From NCBI GenBank assembly GCA_016716405.1, contig JADJWK010000001.1, positions 2,797,679-2,861,678 of the forward strand: a stretch of DNA of 64,000 nucleotides, given 5' to 3'. A program made the translations under genes and the position numbers. The notes beneath the pieces are model-generated. The model worked only from the letters and a program-made list of their open reading frames with translations. It did not search any database and was not told the DNA's origin. The DNA is from Candidatus Melainabacteria bacterium (GTDB lineage Bacteria > Cyanobacteriota > Vampirovibrionia > Obscuribacterales > Obscuribacteraceae). Below are positions 1 through 8,371 of this stretch, piece by piece (positions within the stretch are counted from its first letter, which is position 1; each line of letters begins with the position of its first letter).

Positions 1-1560
1 GCGCACGGCGGTGACCACCGGGTTGTGCCGGTGCACCGGGGACCTTTTGCGGAAGACAATATAGACGATTACCGGGATGATGGCGATAGTGGTGAAGGAC
101 GCCACCGAAAGGACCAGGATCATCATAATCGCCAGGGGTTTGAATAGACGCCCTTCCACATGCTCGAAACTGAGAATCGGCAGGAAGGTCATGGCGATGA
201 TGGTGGTGGAGAAAAGAATCGGCTTCGCCACTTCCGCCGCCGCCAGGCAGACAGTGTGTTTGATGGACGACCCCACCGGATTGGTGTTGCAAAGTCTGAG
301 TGTGATGTTCTCCACCATGATCACCGCACCGTCCACGATGATTCCGAAGTCGATGGCTCCCAGGGAGAGGAGATTGGCGGGAATGTCGAAAACCCTGAGG
401 ATGATACAGGCTCCCAGGAGGGACGAAGGTATGACGATAGAGCAAATGAGGGCCGAGCGGATCTGGAAGAGGAAGAGCATGAGGAGCACCACCACCAGGA
501 CTATGCCCTCGGCGACGTTGTGGCTGATGGTCTCGGTGGTGCGATTGACCAGGGCTGTCCTGTCCTGAACAACCACAAGGCGCATACCTTCCGGGAGGTC
601 GGAGGCGATATCGTTCCAGACCGCCTTGAGATTCTCGATCACTCTGGAGGGGTTGTCTCCCCGGCGCATCATAAGGATTCCTTCGACGGCATCGTCATCG
701 TCGTCGATACCGACCTGACCTTTGCGCACCGCTTCTCCGATACGCACATCCGCCACGTCCTTCACCCGGATCGGCACCCCTTCCTCGCTGGTCTTGATCA
801 CCACATCGCCTATATCGTCTACGGATTTGAGCAGACCGAGACCGCGGACCATATAACGCTGATCGTTGCTGGTGATATAACTGCCCCCGGTGGAGTCGTT
901 GGATGTGGCCAGGGCAGCGGCGATGTCCGATTGGTCGAGACCGTAAGCCTGGACCCGACCCGGGTCCATCTCCACCAGAAAGACCCTGGTGGGCCCTCCG
1001 AAACCGGTAGCGTCCACGATACCGTCGACCGACTTGAAGAGCCTGTTCAGTAGCCAGTCCTGGACTTCCTTGCGGTCCATGGAAGACCAGGTGTCGCTCT
1101 GCACGCAATATCGGAAGATCTCACCCACGGCACTGGCATTGGGATCGAGCTCGGGCTCGAGACCGTCGGGTATATCTGCATGGCCGATACGCTCCAGGAC
1201 CTGCTGACGGGCCGAGTTCGGCTCGATATGATCGTCGAAGACAATGGTCACTACCGAAAGCCCGAAGATCGAGATGGATCTGGGGGGTTTCGAATGAGGG
1301 ATGCCGTTGACTTCTTTTTCGATCGGAATGGTCACCAGGCGCTCGACTTCCTCGGAGGCTTTACCGGGAACCTGGGTGATCACCCGAACCTGCATATTGG
1401 CTACATCCGGAAAAGCCTCCAGGGGAAGCTTCTTATAGCAGAAGACACCGGAGAGGAGGAGCACCAGAAACAGCGCCACCACCAGGGTCCGCTTTTCCAC
1501 GAGCCAGGTGATTATTCTGAAGAACAGGGAGTTTTCGGATTTATATCTCAAGTATTCCAC
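1..1560 (-). CDS. czcA: CzcA/CusA-type heavy-metal RND efflux pump, N-terminal half (cut by window edge)
   Basis: The frame is open for 520 codons from a GTG at 1560 down to base 1, so the C-terminal half lies outside the window. The protein starts with a cytoplasmic segment and TM1, then periplasmic porter sequence (VRVITQVPGKASEEVERLVT, RSISIFGLSVVTIVF), then a cluster of TM helices. The HME-RND proton-relay motif DFGIIVDGAVI lies at about residues 404-414, with Asp404 and Asp410. The family uses proton import to pump divalent or monovalent metal ions across both membranes together with an adaptor and an outer-membrane channel. A GAGG ribosome site precedes the GTG by about 10 bases. The adaptor gene ends 13 bases upstream, so the two are cotranscribed. 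The metal cannot be told from this half. Confidence 0.9.
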   Translation of the reverse strand, partial: MEYLRYKSENSLFFRIITWLVEKRTLVVALFLVLLLSGVFCYKKLPLEAFPDVANMQVRVITQVPGKASEEVERLVTIPIEKEVNGIPHSKPPRSISIFGLSVVTIVFDDHIEPNSARQQVLERIGHADIPDGLEPELDPNASAVGEIFRYCVQSDTWSSMDRKEVQDWLLNRLFKSVDGIVDATGFGGPTRVFLVEMDPGRVQAYGLDQSDIAAALATSNDSTGGSYITSNDQRYMVRGLGLLKSVDDIGDVVIKTSEEGVPIRVKDVADVRIGEAVRKGQVGIDDDDDAVEGILMMRRGDNPSRVIENLKAVWNDIASDLPEGMRLVVVQDRTALVNRTTETISHNVAEGIVLVVVLLMLFLFQIRSALICSIVIPSSLLGACIILRVFDIPANLLSLGAIDFGIIVDGAVIMVENITLRLCNTNPVGSSIKHTVCLAAAEVAKPILFSTTIIAMTFLPILSFEHVEGRLFKPLAIMMILVLSVASFTTIAIIPVIVYIVFRKRSPVHRHNPVVTAVR

Positions 1561-1573
1561 TGTCTGGCTGACC

Positions 1574-2872
1574 TCAGAGATGGGTTAGCCTGGCTGATTG
1601 CGCCATGAGCTTGAACGTGTCCTCGGCAACCACCTGATCACCTAGCTTGAGGCCGGAGACCACTTCCACGAAGTCTCCCGATTCCTGTCCGAGAACCACT
1701 TCTGTTTGCTTGAATGTGTTTTTGCTTATTGCGAAATAAACCACTTTGCGGGTGCCAATATTCTGAATGGCAGTCCTGGGTATGGAAGGCACTAGCTTTT
1801 CGGCGACATGGATGCGCATACGTGCGAACATCTTGGGCTTGAGCTTCAGACCTTTGTTCGAAACCGTGCAACGCACCGGGAGTGTGCGTGTGTCAGGATT
1901 GATGGTGCCGGCCACATAGTCCAGGCGGGCCCGAAAATGCTCCTCAGGGAAGCTGTCCACTACGAAATCGACATCTTTGCCGACATCTATATATTTGATG
2001 TCTTTCTCGAAGATATCGGCAACCAGCCAGAGATTGTCGATATCGTCGATGACGAAGAGAGTCTTGCTCGGGTCAGCGAGCTCGCCGTCATTGACATTGC
2101 GCTCGAGCACTATACCGGCCTGGGGAGTACAGATGGGCAGGGCGTTGACGATGCTTTTGCTGGCTATGATCTTGTCTACCGCTGCAGGAGTCATGCCCAG
2201 GACTTTCAGTCTCTGCTTGAGGGCCAGCCTGGCCAGGCGTTTTTTCTCGTCGGCTACATTCTGGAGCTTGATTCGCTTGGCACAGGTAGCCTGTATAATC
2301 AGTTCGTTTTTCATGAGCTCGGTTTCGGTGGTCTCAAGCTCAGCCCGGGAGCCGATCTTCTCGTCGAAAAGCAGTCGGGCTCGGCTGTAGCGCTTGCTGT
2401 CAAGATCTACCTGGGCCTCCAGGCGCTTGAGCTCATAGTCGAGATCCAGGAGCTCTCTCGATAAAATGGCGTTGATCTCGGTCTCTTCATTGATGAGATC
2501 GGCGATCATCACCCCGACTTCGCGGCTGTTGATGGTGGCGAGAAGCTGTCCGGACCGGACCGAATCGCCGAGATTGGCGCAGATACTGCTGACCTGACCG
2601 GCGATTGGAGGATTGATTCTTGTAACCGAGTTGGCATTTGGCTGAAGCTGGGCATTGGCTTCCACCAGATGCGCGAGCTTGCGCTGTTTCACCCTAGTGA
2701 TCTTTAATTCTTTCAGAATCGGGCTGTTCGGCTCGAAGACCACCGTGCCTGATGAGCGGACGGCATTTTGACTGGCGGATTGTTTTCTTTCGTTGATCGC
2801 AGATTGACAGCTCGAAAGCAGAACTGTCAGGGCGATAACGGCTATCAGCTGGAATCCGCGAATACTGCTCAT
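1574..2872 (-). CDS. czcB: CzcB/CusB-type membrane fusion (adaptor) lipoprotein of RND efflux
   Basis: The 432-residue periplasmic adaptor would link the inner-membrane RND pump to an outer-membrane channel. I place the start at the ATG at 2872, not the longer upstream frame, because AGG lies 5 bases before it and the N-terminus then reads as a lipoprotein signal with lipobox LLSSC (Cys22). Visible elements are the barrel-sandwich half INPPIAGQVSSICANLGDSV with RSGQLLATI, a long alpha-helical hairpin (about residues 120-210), the second sandwich half (PQAGIVLERNVNDGELAD) and a beta-barrel/membrane-proximal end (FVEVVSGLKLGDQVVAED). It is first in the czcBA-like operon and divergent from a two-component system, the usual layout for metal-responsive efflux. 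No outer-membrane channel gene is seen in the window. Confidence 0.9.
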   Translation of the reverse strand: MSSIRGFQLIAVIALTVLLSSCQSAINERKQSASQNAVRSSGTVVFEPNSPILKELKITRVKQRKLAHLVEANAQLQPNANSVTRINPPIAGQVSSICANLGDSVRSGQLLATINSREVGVMIADLINEETEINAILSRELLDLDYELKRLEAQVDLDSKRYSRARLLFDEKIGSRAELETTETELMKNELIIQATCAKRIKLQNVADEKKRLARLALKQRLKVLGMTPAAVDKIIASKSIVNALPICTPQAGIVLERNVNDGELADPSKTLFVIDDIDNLWLVADIFEKDIKYIDVGKDVDFVVDSFPEEHFRARLDYVAGTINPDTRTLPVRCTVSNKGLKLKPKMFARMRIHVAEKLVPSIPRTAIQNIGTRKVVYFAISKNTFKQTEVVLGQESGDFVEVVSGLKLGDQVVAEDTFKLMAQSARLTHL

Positions 2873-2961
2873 TAAACCTGCGAAATTTTCCCGGGCTTGC
2901 AAAACCAACTTTATCCTTGTCGCCTTGCAATTTCCTTTCAAATGGCCAAGTATAGTTAGTT
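2873..2961. promoter_or_regulatory. Divergent promoter region between efflux operon and two-component system
   Basis: The 89-base gap between divergent starts must carry both promoters and probably the response-regulator binding site. A -10-like TATAGT lies at 2951-2956 on the plus strand, only 5 bases before the regulator ATG. With this promoter the transcript would be essentially leaderless. TTGCAA at 2925-2930 is the best -35, but the spacing of 20 is long. No clear promoter is visible for the minus strand. Confidence 0.4.
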
Positions 2962-3624
2962 ATGCGGATCTTACTCGTCGAAGATGATGAATATCTCAAG
3001 TCGGCTCTCGCTCTTGCCCTCAAGCACAAGGGCTACAATGTCGATCTGGTAGGCAATGGTCTTGAGGCGATTGCAGCGGTCTCCATGGTTACTTACGACC
3101 TGATGCTCCTGGATCTGGGGCTTCCGGACATGGACGGGCTAAAGACTCTGGAAGCCCTGCGATCCGGGGGGAACGAAATCCCCGTGATTGTGATCACCGC
3201 CCGGGATAAGGTACCCGAGAAGATTCTCGGTCTCAACCTCGGTGCCAACGATTATCTGGTCAAGCCTTTCGATTTCGGCGAGCTCGAGGCTCGTATGCGG
3301 GCGATTCTCAGGAAGAACACCCGGCGGAATCAGACCGAGCTCATATTCGGAGATCTCAGCCTTGATACTACCAGCGGTGAGATTACGCTTGCCGGCGAAT
3401 CCGTCAGTCTGACTCCCAAGGAGGCAGCGGTCTTCAATATGCTGGTGACCGCTGGCGGCAAGGTGGTGGGCAAGCAGCAATTGATCGACAAGGTCTCGGA
3501 CTTCCTCGACGAATCCAGCGAAAATGCCCTGGAGATAGTGATTCACCGGCTTCGCAGAAAACTCTCGGTCTCCTCTGTAAAGATCAAGACAGTCCGCGGT
3601 TTCGGCTATCAGCTCACGAAATGA
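2962..3624 (+). CDS. OmpR/PhoB-family response regulator (metal-efflux two-component system)
   Basis: A 220-residue DNA-binding response regulator. The receiver domain (1-115) has the acidic pocket EDD (7-9), phospho-acceptor Asp51 in LLDLGLPDMDG and the conserved Lys in VKPF near residue 101. The winged-helix effector (about 125-220) ends with the family signature TVRGFGYQL. The ATG at 2962 has no good ribosome site and lies just behind a -10-like box. The sensor kinase gene begins at 3621, overlapping the stop by 4 bases (ATGA), so the two are translationally coupled. The divergent CzcBA-type operon suggests a CzcR/CusR-like role in switching on metal efflux; this is inferred from context only. 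Confidence 0.93.
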   Translation: MRILLVEDDEYLKSALALALKHKGYNVDLVGNGLEAIAAVSMVTYDLMLLDLGLPDMDGLKTLEALRSGGNEIPVIVITARDKVPEKILGLNLGANDYLVKPFDFGELEARMRAILRKNTRRNQTELIFGDLSLDTTSGEITLAGESVSLTPKEAAVFNMLVTAGGKVVGKQQLIDKVSDFLDESSENALEIVIHRLRRKLSVSSVKIKTVRGFGYQLTK

Positions 3625-4983
3625 CCAGGTCACGCTCGATTCGCATGGAGATATTGCTCTGGCTGGTGCCGGCACTCTTTCTGCTATGGATAAGCAGCGC
3701 TTTTCTGACTTACATGTTGATCACCGGCTTCCCGGGAAGCCTTCGACCGGGAACTCCTCAATGCCGCCGACTCAATCGTGGGCAGGGTCAGGCTCAAGGA
3801 AGGGATTATCACTGTCGACCTTCCTCCCGCGGCTCTCGCCATTTTGAAATATGACAATGCCGACGAGTTCTTCTACCGGATAATTGATGACGCCGGCAAT
3901 GTCGTCTCGGGGGACCCGAACCTGCCTGCGCTCTCGCATCAGCTGCACATTGATATTCCGGTCATGAGCAGTATCCAACTCAATGGCAAGAGCTGCCGCC
4001 TGGCGGAACTTAAAACCCAAGTGGAGGAGCATCCGGAACGGACCGTGGTGGTGCAGGTGGCGGAAACTACCAGGAGCCGGGACAGTATAAGGCAGAAGAT
4101 TCTTTTTGCCATTGCCGGTCTTCAGTTTCTTACTATTGCTTTTGGTCTAGGAGCCGTCCTTCTGGGAGTCAAGCGGGGTCTGGCACCGGTGGAGCTACTA
4201 CGGGGACATATTCAGAAGCGCACAAAGAGCGATCTCTCGCCAGTGCCCTCACTCGATATTCCCCAGGAGGTGGACGCTCTTGTTCTGGCGATCAATCAGC
4301 TCCTCAAGCGTCTCAAGGAGGAGATGGAGTCTCACGAGCGCTTGCTGGCTGACGCCGCTCACCAGCTCCGCACGCCTCTTGCCGGGCTCAAGACCTATTC
4401 GAGCATTGGCGTGCAGATGGAGGAGAAGGCGGAAATGAAGCACGTCTTGAAGCAGCTCGATCTCGGAATCGACAGGGCTTCTCGCATGGTCAACCAGCTC
4501 CTCGCCCTTGAGCGAATGGTGTCGATAGGAGCCAAAAATGAGCCAGAAAGGGAGACAGTCGACCTCGTGGAACTCGCCCTGGATGTACTGGAAGAGCTAG
4601 AGCCCCGGATCGTCGAGAAGGACCTCAGGGCAAGAATATCTGGAGATTCGCTGAAATTACCCGGGGACTTTGTCGGACTCAGGCATTTGCTTTTCAATCT
4701 GGTGGAGAACGCGATCACCTATACCCCCAATGAAGGCGAGATCACCATCTCACTTAGTGCCGAGCCTCCCGGCCTGGCTGTGGAGGATACAGGGGAGGGG
4801 ATCCCGGAAGATCAGAGAGAGAATGTCTTCGATCGCTTCTATAGAATCGAACCCAGCAAGAGCATTGGGAGCGGCCTCGGTCTCTCTATAGTTAGAGAAG
4901 TTGCCAGAGCCCATGGTGCCGCGGTCACCATCACCGAGGGAGAAGGGGGAAATGGAACCAGAGTGGTGGTTTCTTTTGGATAG
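3621..4983 (+). CDS. Sensor histidine kinase, interrupted by an apparent +1 frameshift
   Basis: Partner kinase of the preceding regulator. The first segment (3621 to about 3735) encodes a basic start and TM1 (ILLWLVPALFLLWISSAFLT). The rest of the protein continues in the next frame (SREAFDRELLNAADSIVGRV onward) to 4983. Frame 1 carries a TGA at 3718-3720, so the shift must fall after it, within about 3721-3745. The downstream part has a periplasmic sensor region, TM2 (FLTIAFGLGAVLLGV), HAMP, the H-box AAHQLRTPLAGLKTYS (His codon 4360-4362), N-box NLVENAITYTP, G1 DTGEGIP and G2 GSGLGLSIV, so the catalytic core is intact. A GTG at 3778 could start a soluble remnant, but it would lack the first TM. 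A sequencing error or a true inactivating insertion would both explain the data. Confidence 0.85.
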
Positions 4984-5007
4984 TTCGTATAAAAAGAATC
5001 TCCATGT

Positions 5008-5227
5008 CATGATCACCTGTTTTCTCAGCTCGGTCGAACCGCTACGCTCATACCTCCTGTAGTTCTCTACGCGCTTTTCATCAAGCTTTTCGGCTGGTCT
5101 TTCGCCTATGCTGGAGCCTGTCTTTCTCTCTCTCTCTCTTATCTATGTGGTCGGTCTGCTCGCCACGGTTTTCATGCCCGATTCCACTGGCCAGGTCAGG
5201 GAAGAGACCAGGGCAGAGGGTTGGTGA
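5008..5227 (+). pseudogene. Decayed C-terminal fragment of an MFS transporter
   Basis: Frame 1 reads TLIPPVVLYALFIKLFGWSF and AYAGACLSLSLS, then breaks in a CT-dinucleotide run at 5122-5140. Frame 2 continues as LIYVVGLLATVFMPDSTGQ to a TGA at 5225-5227. The two hydrophobic stretches followed by MPDSTGQ resemble the last two helices and the PETKG-like end of major facilitator proteins. The shift equals loss of one CT unit. No start codon or upstream two-thirds of the gene is present, so this is a relic. The family call rests on hydrophobicity and the terminal motif only. Confidence 0.5.
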
Positions 5228-5301
5228 GGTTCTTTCAAAGCCTGACACTGCAGGCGATACTGGAGTCAAGCAGAATCAATAAACCGCTTTACACCAATTA
5301 C

Positions 5302-5320
5302 ATTAAATGGGGACAGATTT
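5302..5320 (+). repeat. Possible solo end of a dispersed repeat (tggggacagattt motif)
   Basis: The string attaaatggggacagattt resembles sequence I recall flanking Y1/REP-associated transposases in unrelated bacteria. No transposase or second copy is seen here, so this is only a hint that the degraded 5.0-5.3 kb stretch had mobile-element traffic. Confidence 0.2.
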
Positions 5321-5334
5321 GAAAAGTCGAATAC

Positions 5335-5363
5335 TTGCCCCGGCGAAGGTCTGACTTTAAGAT
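5335..5363 (+). promoter_or_regulatory. Sigma-70-like promoter for the 5370 gene
   Basis: TTGCCC (5335-5340), a 17-base spacer and TAAGAT (5358-5363). The ATG at 5370 follows after 6 bases, so the transcript would be near-leaderless. Confidence 0.35.
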
Positions 5364-5369
5364 GGAAGT

Positions 5370-6257
5370 ATGAGAGTTATTCTGCATCGCCATCGTCTGA
5401 GCGCATTGCTTGCTGCCTGCATCGCCATGGCCGGTCTTGCCGTGCTCAGCCTTTTCGGTCCCGGCATCCGTCTTGAGGAGAAAGCTCCTGCTCCGACTCC
5501 TGTCTCGATCCCGCCCGGCTCTGTGAGTGACAGAGTCGCTGTTCCCACCGAGGTGCTCAGCACCGGCGGAAATAGAATCGAGCTCTACTGTTCCACCCCT
5601 CCCTGTATCCGGACCTTTTCCAGGGACCGTGAGACCGACATGATGTACTTTCCGGATGCTCAGAAAATCGTTTTCCGAAGAGACAGGAATGGTGAAGCCA
5701 GGATCTCCATCGATGGCGGCAACGTTGCCTGTGCCCTGGTGGAAATTAGGAGTGTCCCTGATAATGGTAATCCTCTTACTCTGGTTTATGTTCTCGGCGA
5801 GAGACTCGAGATTTTGAGGGGTATCTACGGCCATATCTGGCTCTCTTATGACGAGGAAAAAGAGAACTACCGCCTGCAAGCTTGCAATCACTTGATGGAC
5901 TACGGGACCAGTTGTACCGACTCCGCCTCTATCGAGCTGGCTCTCAAAGACGGGGAACTGGTCAAGGTAATGGACGCCATGCCGGACCGGGACTATCTGA
6001 GAGAGCTCAGACGCGATCTCTCGCGAACCTATATGATCGGCCAGGAGGAGACCATGTCCCAGGCGGATCTGGAAGTAGCGCGACTTTATTATTCGGGCAA
6101 CAAATCAGGAGCACGGAAACTCTTTAATTACTTCTATCGGGGCGGTCACAAAAAACACTGGTCTTATGTGATTTCCCAGGTGGAGAGTTTTCCTACCTGG
6201 CCAGTGTGCAAAAGTTTCGAAGCTGTTTCTGAAAGAGGGCTCAGGGGCTGCCGATGA
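5370..6257 (+). CDS. Hypothetical membrane-anchored or exported protein, 295 aa
   Basis: I do not recognise a family. The N-terminus is a signal or anchor sequence (basic HRHR, then LLAACIAMAGLAVLSLFG), followed by a Pro-rich linker and a mixed alpha/beta domain. Cys pairs near YCSTPPC and later single Cys residues suggest oxidised disulfides outside the cytoplasm. The last third is helical and charged (RELRRDLSRTYMIGQEE). The ATG at 5370 sits behind a promoter-like element and has no separate ribosome site. The 3' end overlaps the convergent GTPase gene by 17 bases. Codon use matches the neighbours, so recent transfer is not evident. Confidence 0.7.
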   Translation: MRVILHRHRLSALLAACIAMAGLAVLSLFGPGIRLEEKAPAPTPVSIPPGSVSDRVAVPTEVLSTGGNRIELYCSTPPCIRTFSRDRETDMMYFPDAQKIVFRRDRNGEARISIDGGNVACALVEIRSVPDNGNPLTLVYVLGERLEILRGIYGHIWLSYDEEKENYRLQACNHLMDYGTSCTDSASIELALKDGELVKVMDAMPDRDYLRELRRDLSRTYMIGQEETMSQADLEVARLYYSGNKSGARKLFNYFYRGGHKKHWSYVISQVESFPTWPVCKSFEAVSERGLRGCR

Positions 6258-7203
6258 TGCTCTTGAGAATGGTGCCGGCGGCGGTGTGAGGGTCGATTTT
6301 GAGAGCCACGACATCCGAGAGGGTGTCGCGCATGTCGCCGGAGCTTGCCAGGGACTGATCGAGTCGCTGCCTGGCCATATCGGCCACGATCTCCGCCAGC
6401 TCGGCTCGGGCTTTAGCTGTCCGGCGGCTCTCGATGAGACCCGAGTCTTTCAGGAAAGAGCCGTGATCTTTGACCGATTCCCAGACTTTGTCCACACCTT
6501 CGCCGCTTTCCGAGATCGCCACCAGCACCGGCGGGCACCACCTGGTGGGCAGATGAGAGAGCTCCAGGCTGGCGATGATCTCGGAGGCTGATTTGTTGGC
6601 GCCCGGCAGATCGCCTTTGTTGACCACAAATATATCGCCGATTTCCATGATACCGGATTTGATGGCCTGGATATCGTCGCCGGAGCCGGGCATGAGCACC
6701 AGGATGGTCGTGTCGGCTGTCTGGGCGATGGCCAGCTCGGACTGCCCGACCCCCACGGTCTCTATGATCACGACGTCGAAACCGAAAGCCTCGAGCAGGC
6801 GCACGGCATCATAGGTGGCCATGGCGACCCCGCCGGCATGACCGCGGTTGGCCATGGACCTTATATATACGCTCGGATCGAGGGTGTGCCCCTGCATTCT
6901 GATCCGGTCTCCGAGAATGGCACCGCCGGTAAAGGGGCTCGACGGATCCACCGCCAGGACCGCCACCTTTTTGTTCTCTTTTCTTATCTCGGTGACCAGG
7001 GCGTCGACCAGGGTGGACTTGCCGACCCCGGGCGAGCCGGTGATTCCGATCAGGTGCGCTTTGCCCGAGCGCTGATAAAGACCTCTGATCAGATGTGCCG
7101 CTTCTTCCCCTCCGGACTCGACGACGCTTATCGCCCTGGCCAGGGCGCGCCGGTCGCCGCCGGTCAATCGCTTGGAAAGATCATCTAGATGTGCAGTGTC
7201 CAT
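6241..7203 (-). CDS. meaB: MeaB/ArgK-family GTPase, chaperone of methylmalonyl-CoA mutase
   Basis: A 320-residue G3E GTPase. Walker A is GSPGVGKS (56-63), followed by the family signatures DPSSPFTGGAILGDRIRM, HAGGVAMAT, the switch region ETVGVGQSE and the guanine-specificity motif NKGD. The family loads and protects adenosylcobalamin-dependent mutases (methylmalonyl-CoA or isobutyryl-CoA mutase) by GTP hydrolysis. Length is normal for MeaB. No mutase or cobalamin gene lies in the window, so its client must be encoded elsewhere. The gene is divergent from the 7306 gene and overlaps the convergent 5370 gene by 17 bases. Confidence 0.93.
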   Translation of the reverse strand: MDTAHLDDLSKRLTGGDRRALARAISVVESGGEEAAHLIRGLYQRSGKAHLIGITGSPGVGKSTLVDALVTEIRKENKKVAVLAVDPSSPFTGGAILGDRIRMQGHTLDPSVYIRSMANRGHAGGVAMATYDAVRLLEAFGFDVVIIETVGVGQSELAIAQTADTTILVLMPGSGDDIQAIKSGIMEIGDIFVVNKGDLPGANKSASEIIASLELSHLPTRWCPPVLVAISESGEGVDKVWESVKDHGSFLKDSGLIESRRTAKARAELAEIVADMARQRLDQSLASSGDMRDTLSDVVALKIDPHTAAGTILKSIIGSP

Positions 7204-7305
7204 AATCAGCCAGTTATTTTACCAGCCCCGGTTCCTTCACAGTCCGGGAACAGTTGCGCTTCATGCTCTGTCTTGATTAATATCGACTGGAAAAGAGGTG
7301 AAACT

Positions 7306-7737
7306 GTGAAAAGCGAAAAACTGGCTCTGGCTCTCTCTGCTTTTATGGCGTTGGCTCTCGCCCCAGGCGCAGACGCCCAGAGCCACGATATAAGCATCAG
7401 GGATGGCAAGGGCGAGGAGCTGACTGTGAAGAGCGGTCTTCTGGGAAGCAAGACCACGGTCGTCAAGGACAGGCTTGGCAACAAGTACGAGAGCAAAAAG
7501 GGACTGTTCAAGAGAAGCAGCACCGAAGCCAGTGCTTTCGGCAATTCGGTGAAGAAGAAGAAGGGGCTCTTCGGGAGCTCCGAGACCGAGGTGACAACTA
7601 TCCTGGGTGACAAGGTCACTACCAGGAAGGGTATTTTCGGCCGGCGCAAGACCACTGTCGAAGCCGGTGGGCTCACCAACCTGATGGGTCAGTTTCTCAC
7701 CTCTCTAAAGACCGCCCCGAAAACGGCTGATAACTAG
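7306..7737 (+). CDS. Exported protein built of four 22-residue repeats
   Basis: I choose the GTG at 7306: AGAGGTG lies just upstream and the product then begins with a clean Sec signal (KSEKLALALSAFMALALAPG, cut near ADAQ). The mature part is a tandem array of about 22-residue units, each centred on a Gly-Leu/Ile-Phe or Gly-Leu-Leu turn: GLLGSKTTVVKDRLGNKYES, KGLFKRSSTEASAFGNSVKK, KGLFGSSETEVTTILGDKVT, KGIFGRRKTTVEAGG. The units look like beta-hairpins rich in Lys, Ser and Thr. No known family is recognised. A role as a small periplasmic or surface beta-solenoid is inference. It is convergent with the coiled-coil gene, with a 9-base gap. Confidence 0.7.
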   Translation: MKSEKLALALSAFMALALAPGADAQSHDISIRDGKGEELTVKSGLLGSKTTVVKDRLGNKYESKKGLFKRSSTEASAFGNSVKKKKGLFGSSETEVTTILGDKVTTRKGIFGRRKTTVEAGGLTNLMGQFLTSLKTAPKTADN

Positions 7738-7740
7738 CCG
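7719..7740 (-). terminator. Intrinsic terminator-like hairpin for the coiled-coil gene
   Basis: On the minus strand CGGCT, a 7-base loop and AGCCG (7724-7740) are followed by TTTTC. The short stem and T-run make it weak. It overlaps the end of the convergent 7306 gene. Confidence 0.35.
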
Positions 7741-7746
7741 GGCTAT

Positions 7747-8250
7747 CTATTTGCCTTTGAATCTGCCGAAGAAGCCGCCGCTTCCGCCGCCCTGTTGTCT
7801 GGAGTCGGCTGCCTCGTAAGTCCCGGATGACCGGGTCGAGCTTTGCTGAGCCTGCTCCTTCTCTTTCTCGGTGAGCATCACGGCCAGTAGATCCCGCTCT
7901 GATTCTCTCTGCTTGAGCTGGTGTTGCAGGTCCATATTGGCTGCTTTCATCTCCTCCAGCTCTTTGAGCTTCTCCTCCAGCGTGGTGGTGAGCTTTGCCA
8001 GGTCCTGGTGAAGCCTCTTGTTCTCCCGGCTCTTGTCGCCAAGCAGGGCGCTCTGGTTATTGAGCTCGCCTTTGAGATCCTCGCCGTCCCGGGCCATCAT
8101 CTCCATCTCCCGGAGCTGGGTGCCGAGCACGACGTTCTTTTCCTGGGCGTCGACAAGCTTTTCCTGGAGCTCGACGATCTTGCTGACCAGTGCCTGGACG
8201 TTCTGCGTGCCAAGCGCGTTCTGACCCTTCTGTACCTGCTGCTCTGTCAT
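7747..8250 (-). CDS. Coiled-coil protein, 167 aa
   Basis: Almost the whole protein from about residue 20 to 135 is heptad-rich and charged (LQEKLVDAQEKNVVLGTQLR, LTTTLEEKLKELEEMKAANM), so a long coiled coil is expected. No signal peptide or TM is seen. The tail is Ser/Gly-rich and ends with GGFFGRFKGK, an amphipathic basic end that could touch membrane. No family is recognised. The ATG at 8250 has a good sigma-70-like promoter 34 bases upstream. A cytoplasmic scaffold or filament role is only a guess. Confidence 0.75.
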   Translation of the reverse strand: MTEQQVQKGQNALGTQNVQALVSKIVELQEKLVDAQEKNVVLGTQLREMEMMARDGEDLKGELNNQSALLGDKSRENKRLHQDLAKLTTTLEEKLKELEEMKAANMDLQHQLKQRESERDLLAVMLTEKEKEQAQQSSTRSSGTYEAADSRQQGGGSGGFFGRFKGK

Positions 8251-8283
8251 TTCCGTAATTCGCGACTGTCTAACTGGCCTTAT

Positions 8284-8312
8284 GATATATGCCCTGAGTT
8301 CTAATTAGTCAA
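8284..8312 (-). promoter_or_regulatory. Sigma-70-like promoter for the coiled-coil gene
   Basis: Minus strand TTGACT (8312-8307), a 17-base spacer and TATATC (8289-8284). It lies in the divergent gap with nagA. Confidence 0.5.
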
Positions 8313-8371
8313 TCAATCGGTTATAGTGTCTTCCCATTAGTGTTACAGGGCTTTCAGGCAGTGTCGAGTTT

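Noticed and set aside
160..1053. 297-codon plus-strand open frame over the czcA region
   Set aside because: The minus-strand frame 1-1560 encodes an unmistakable RND transporter; the plus frame is its antisense shadow with His/Asp/Gly-rich non-protein-like sequence.
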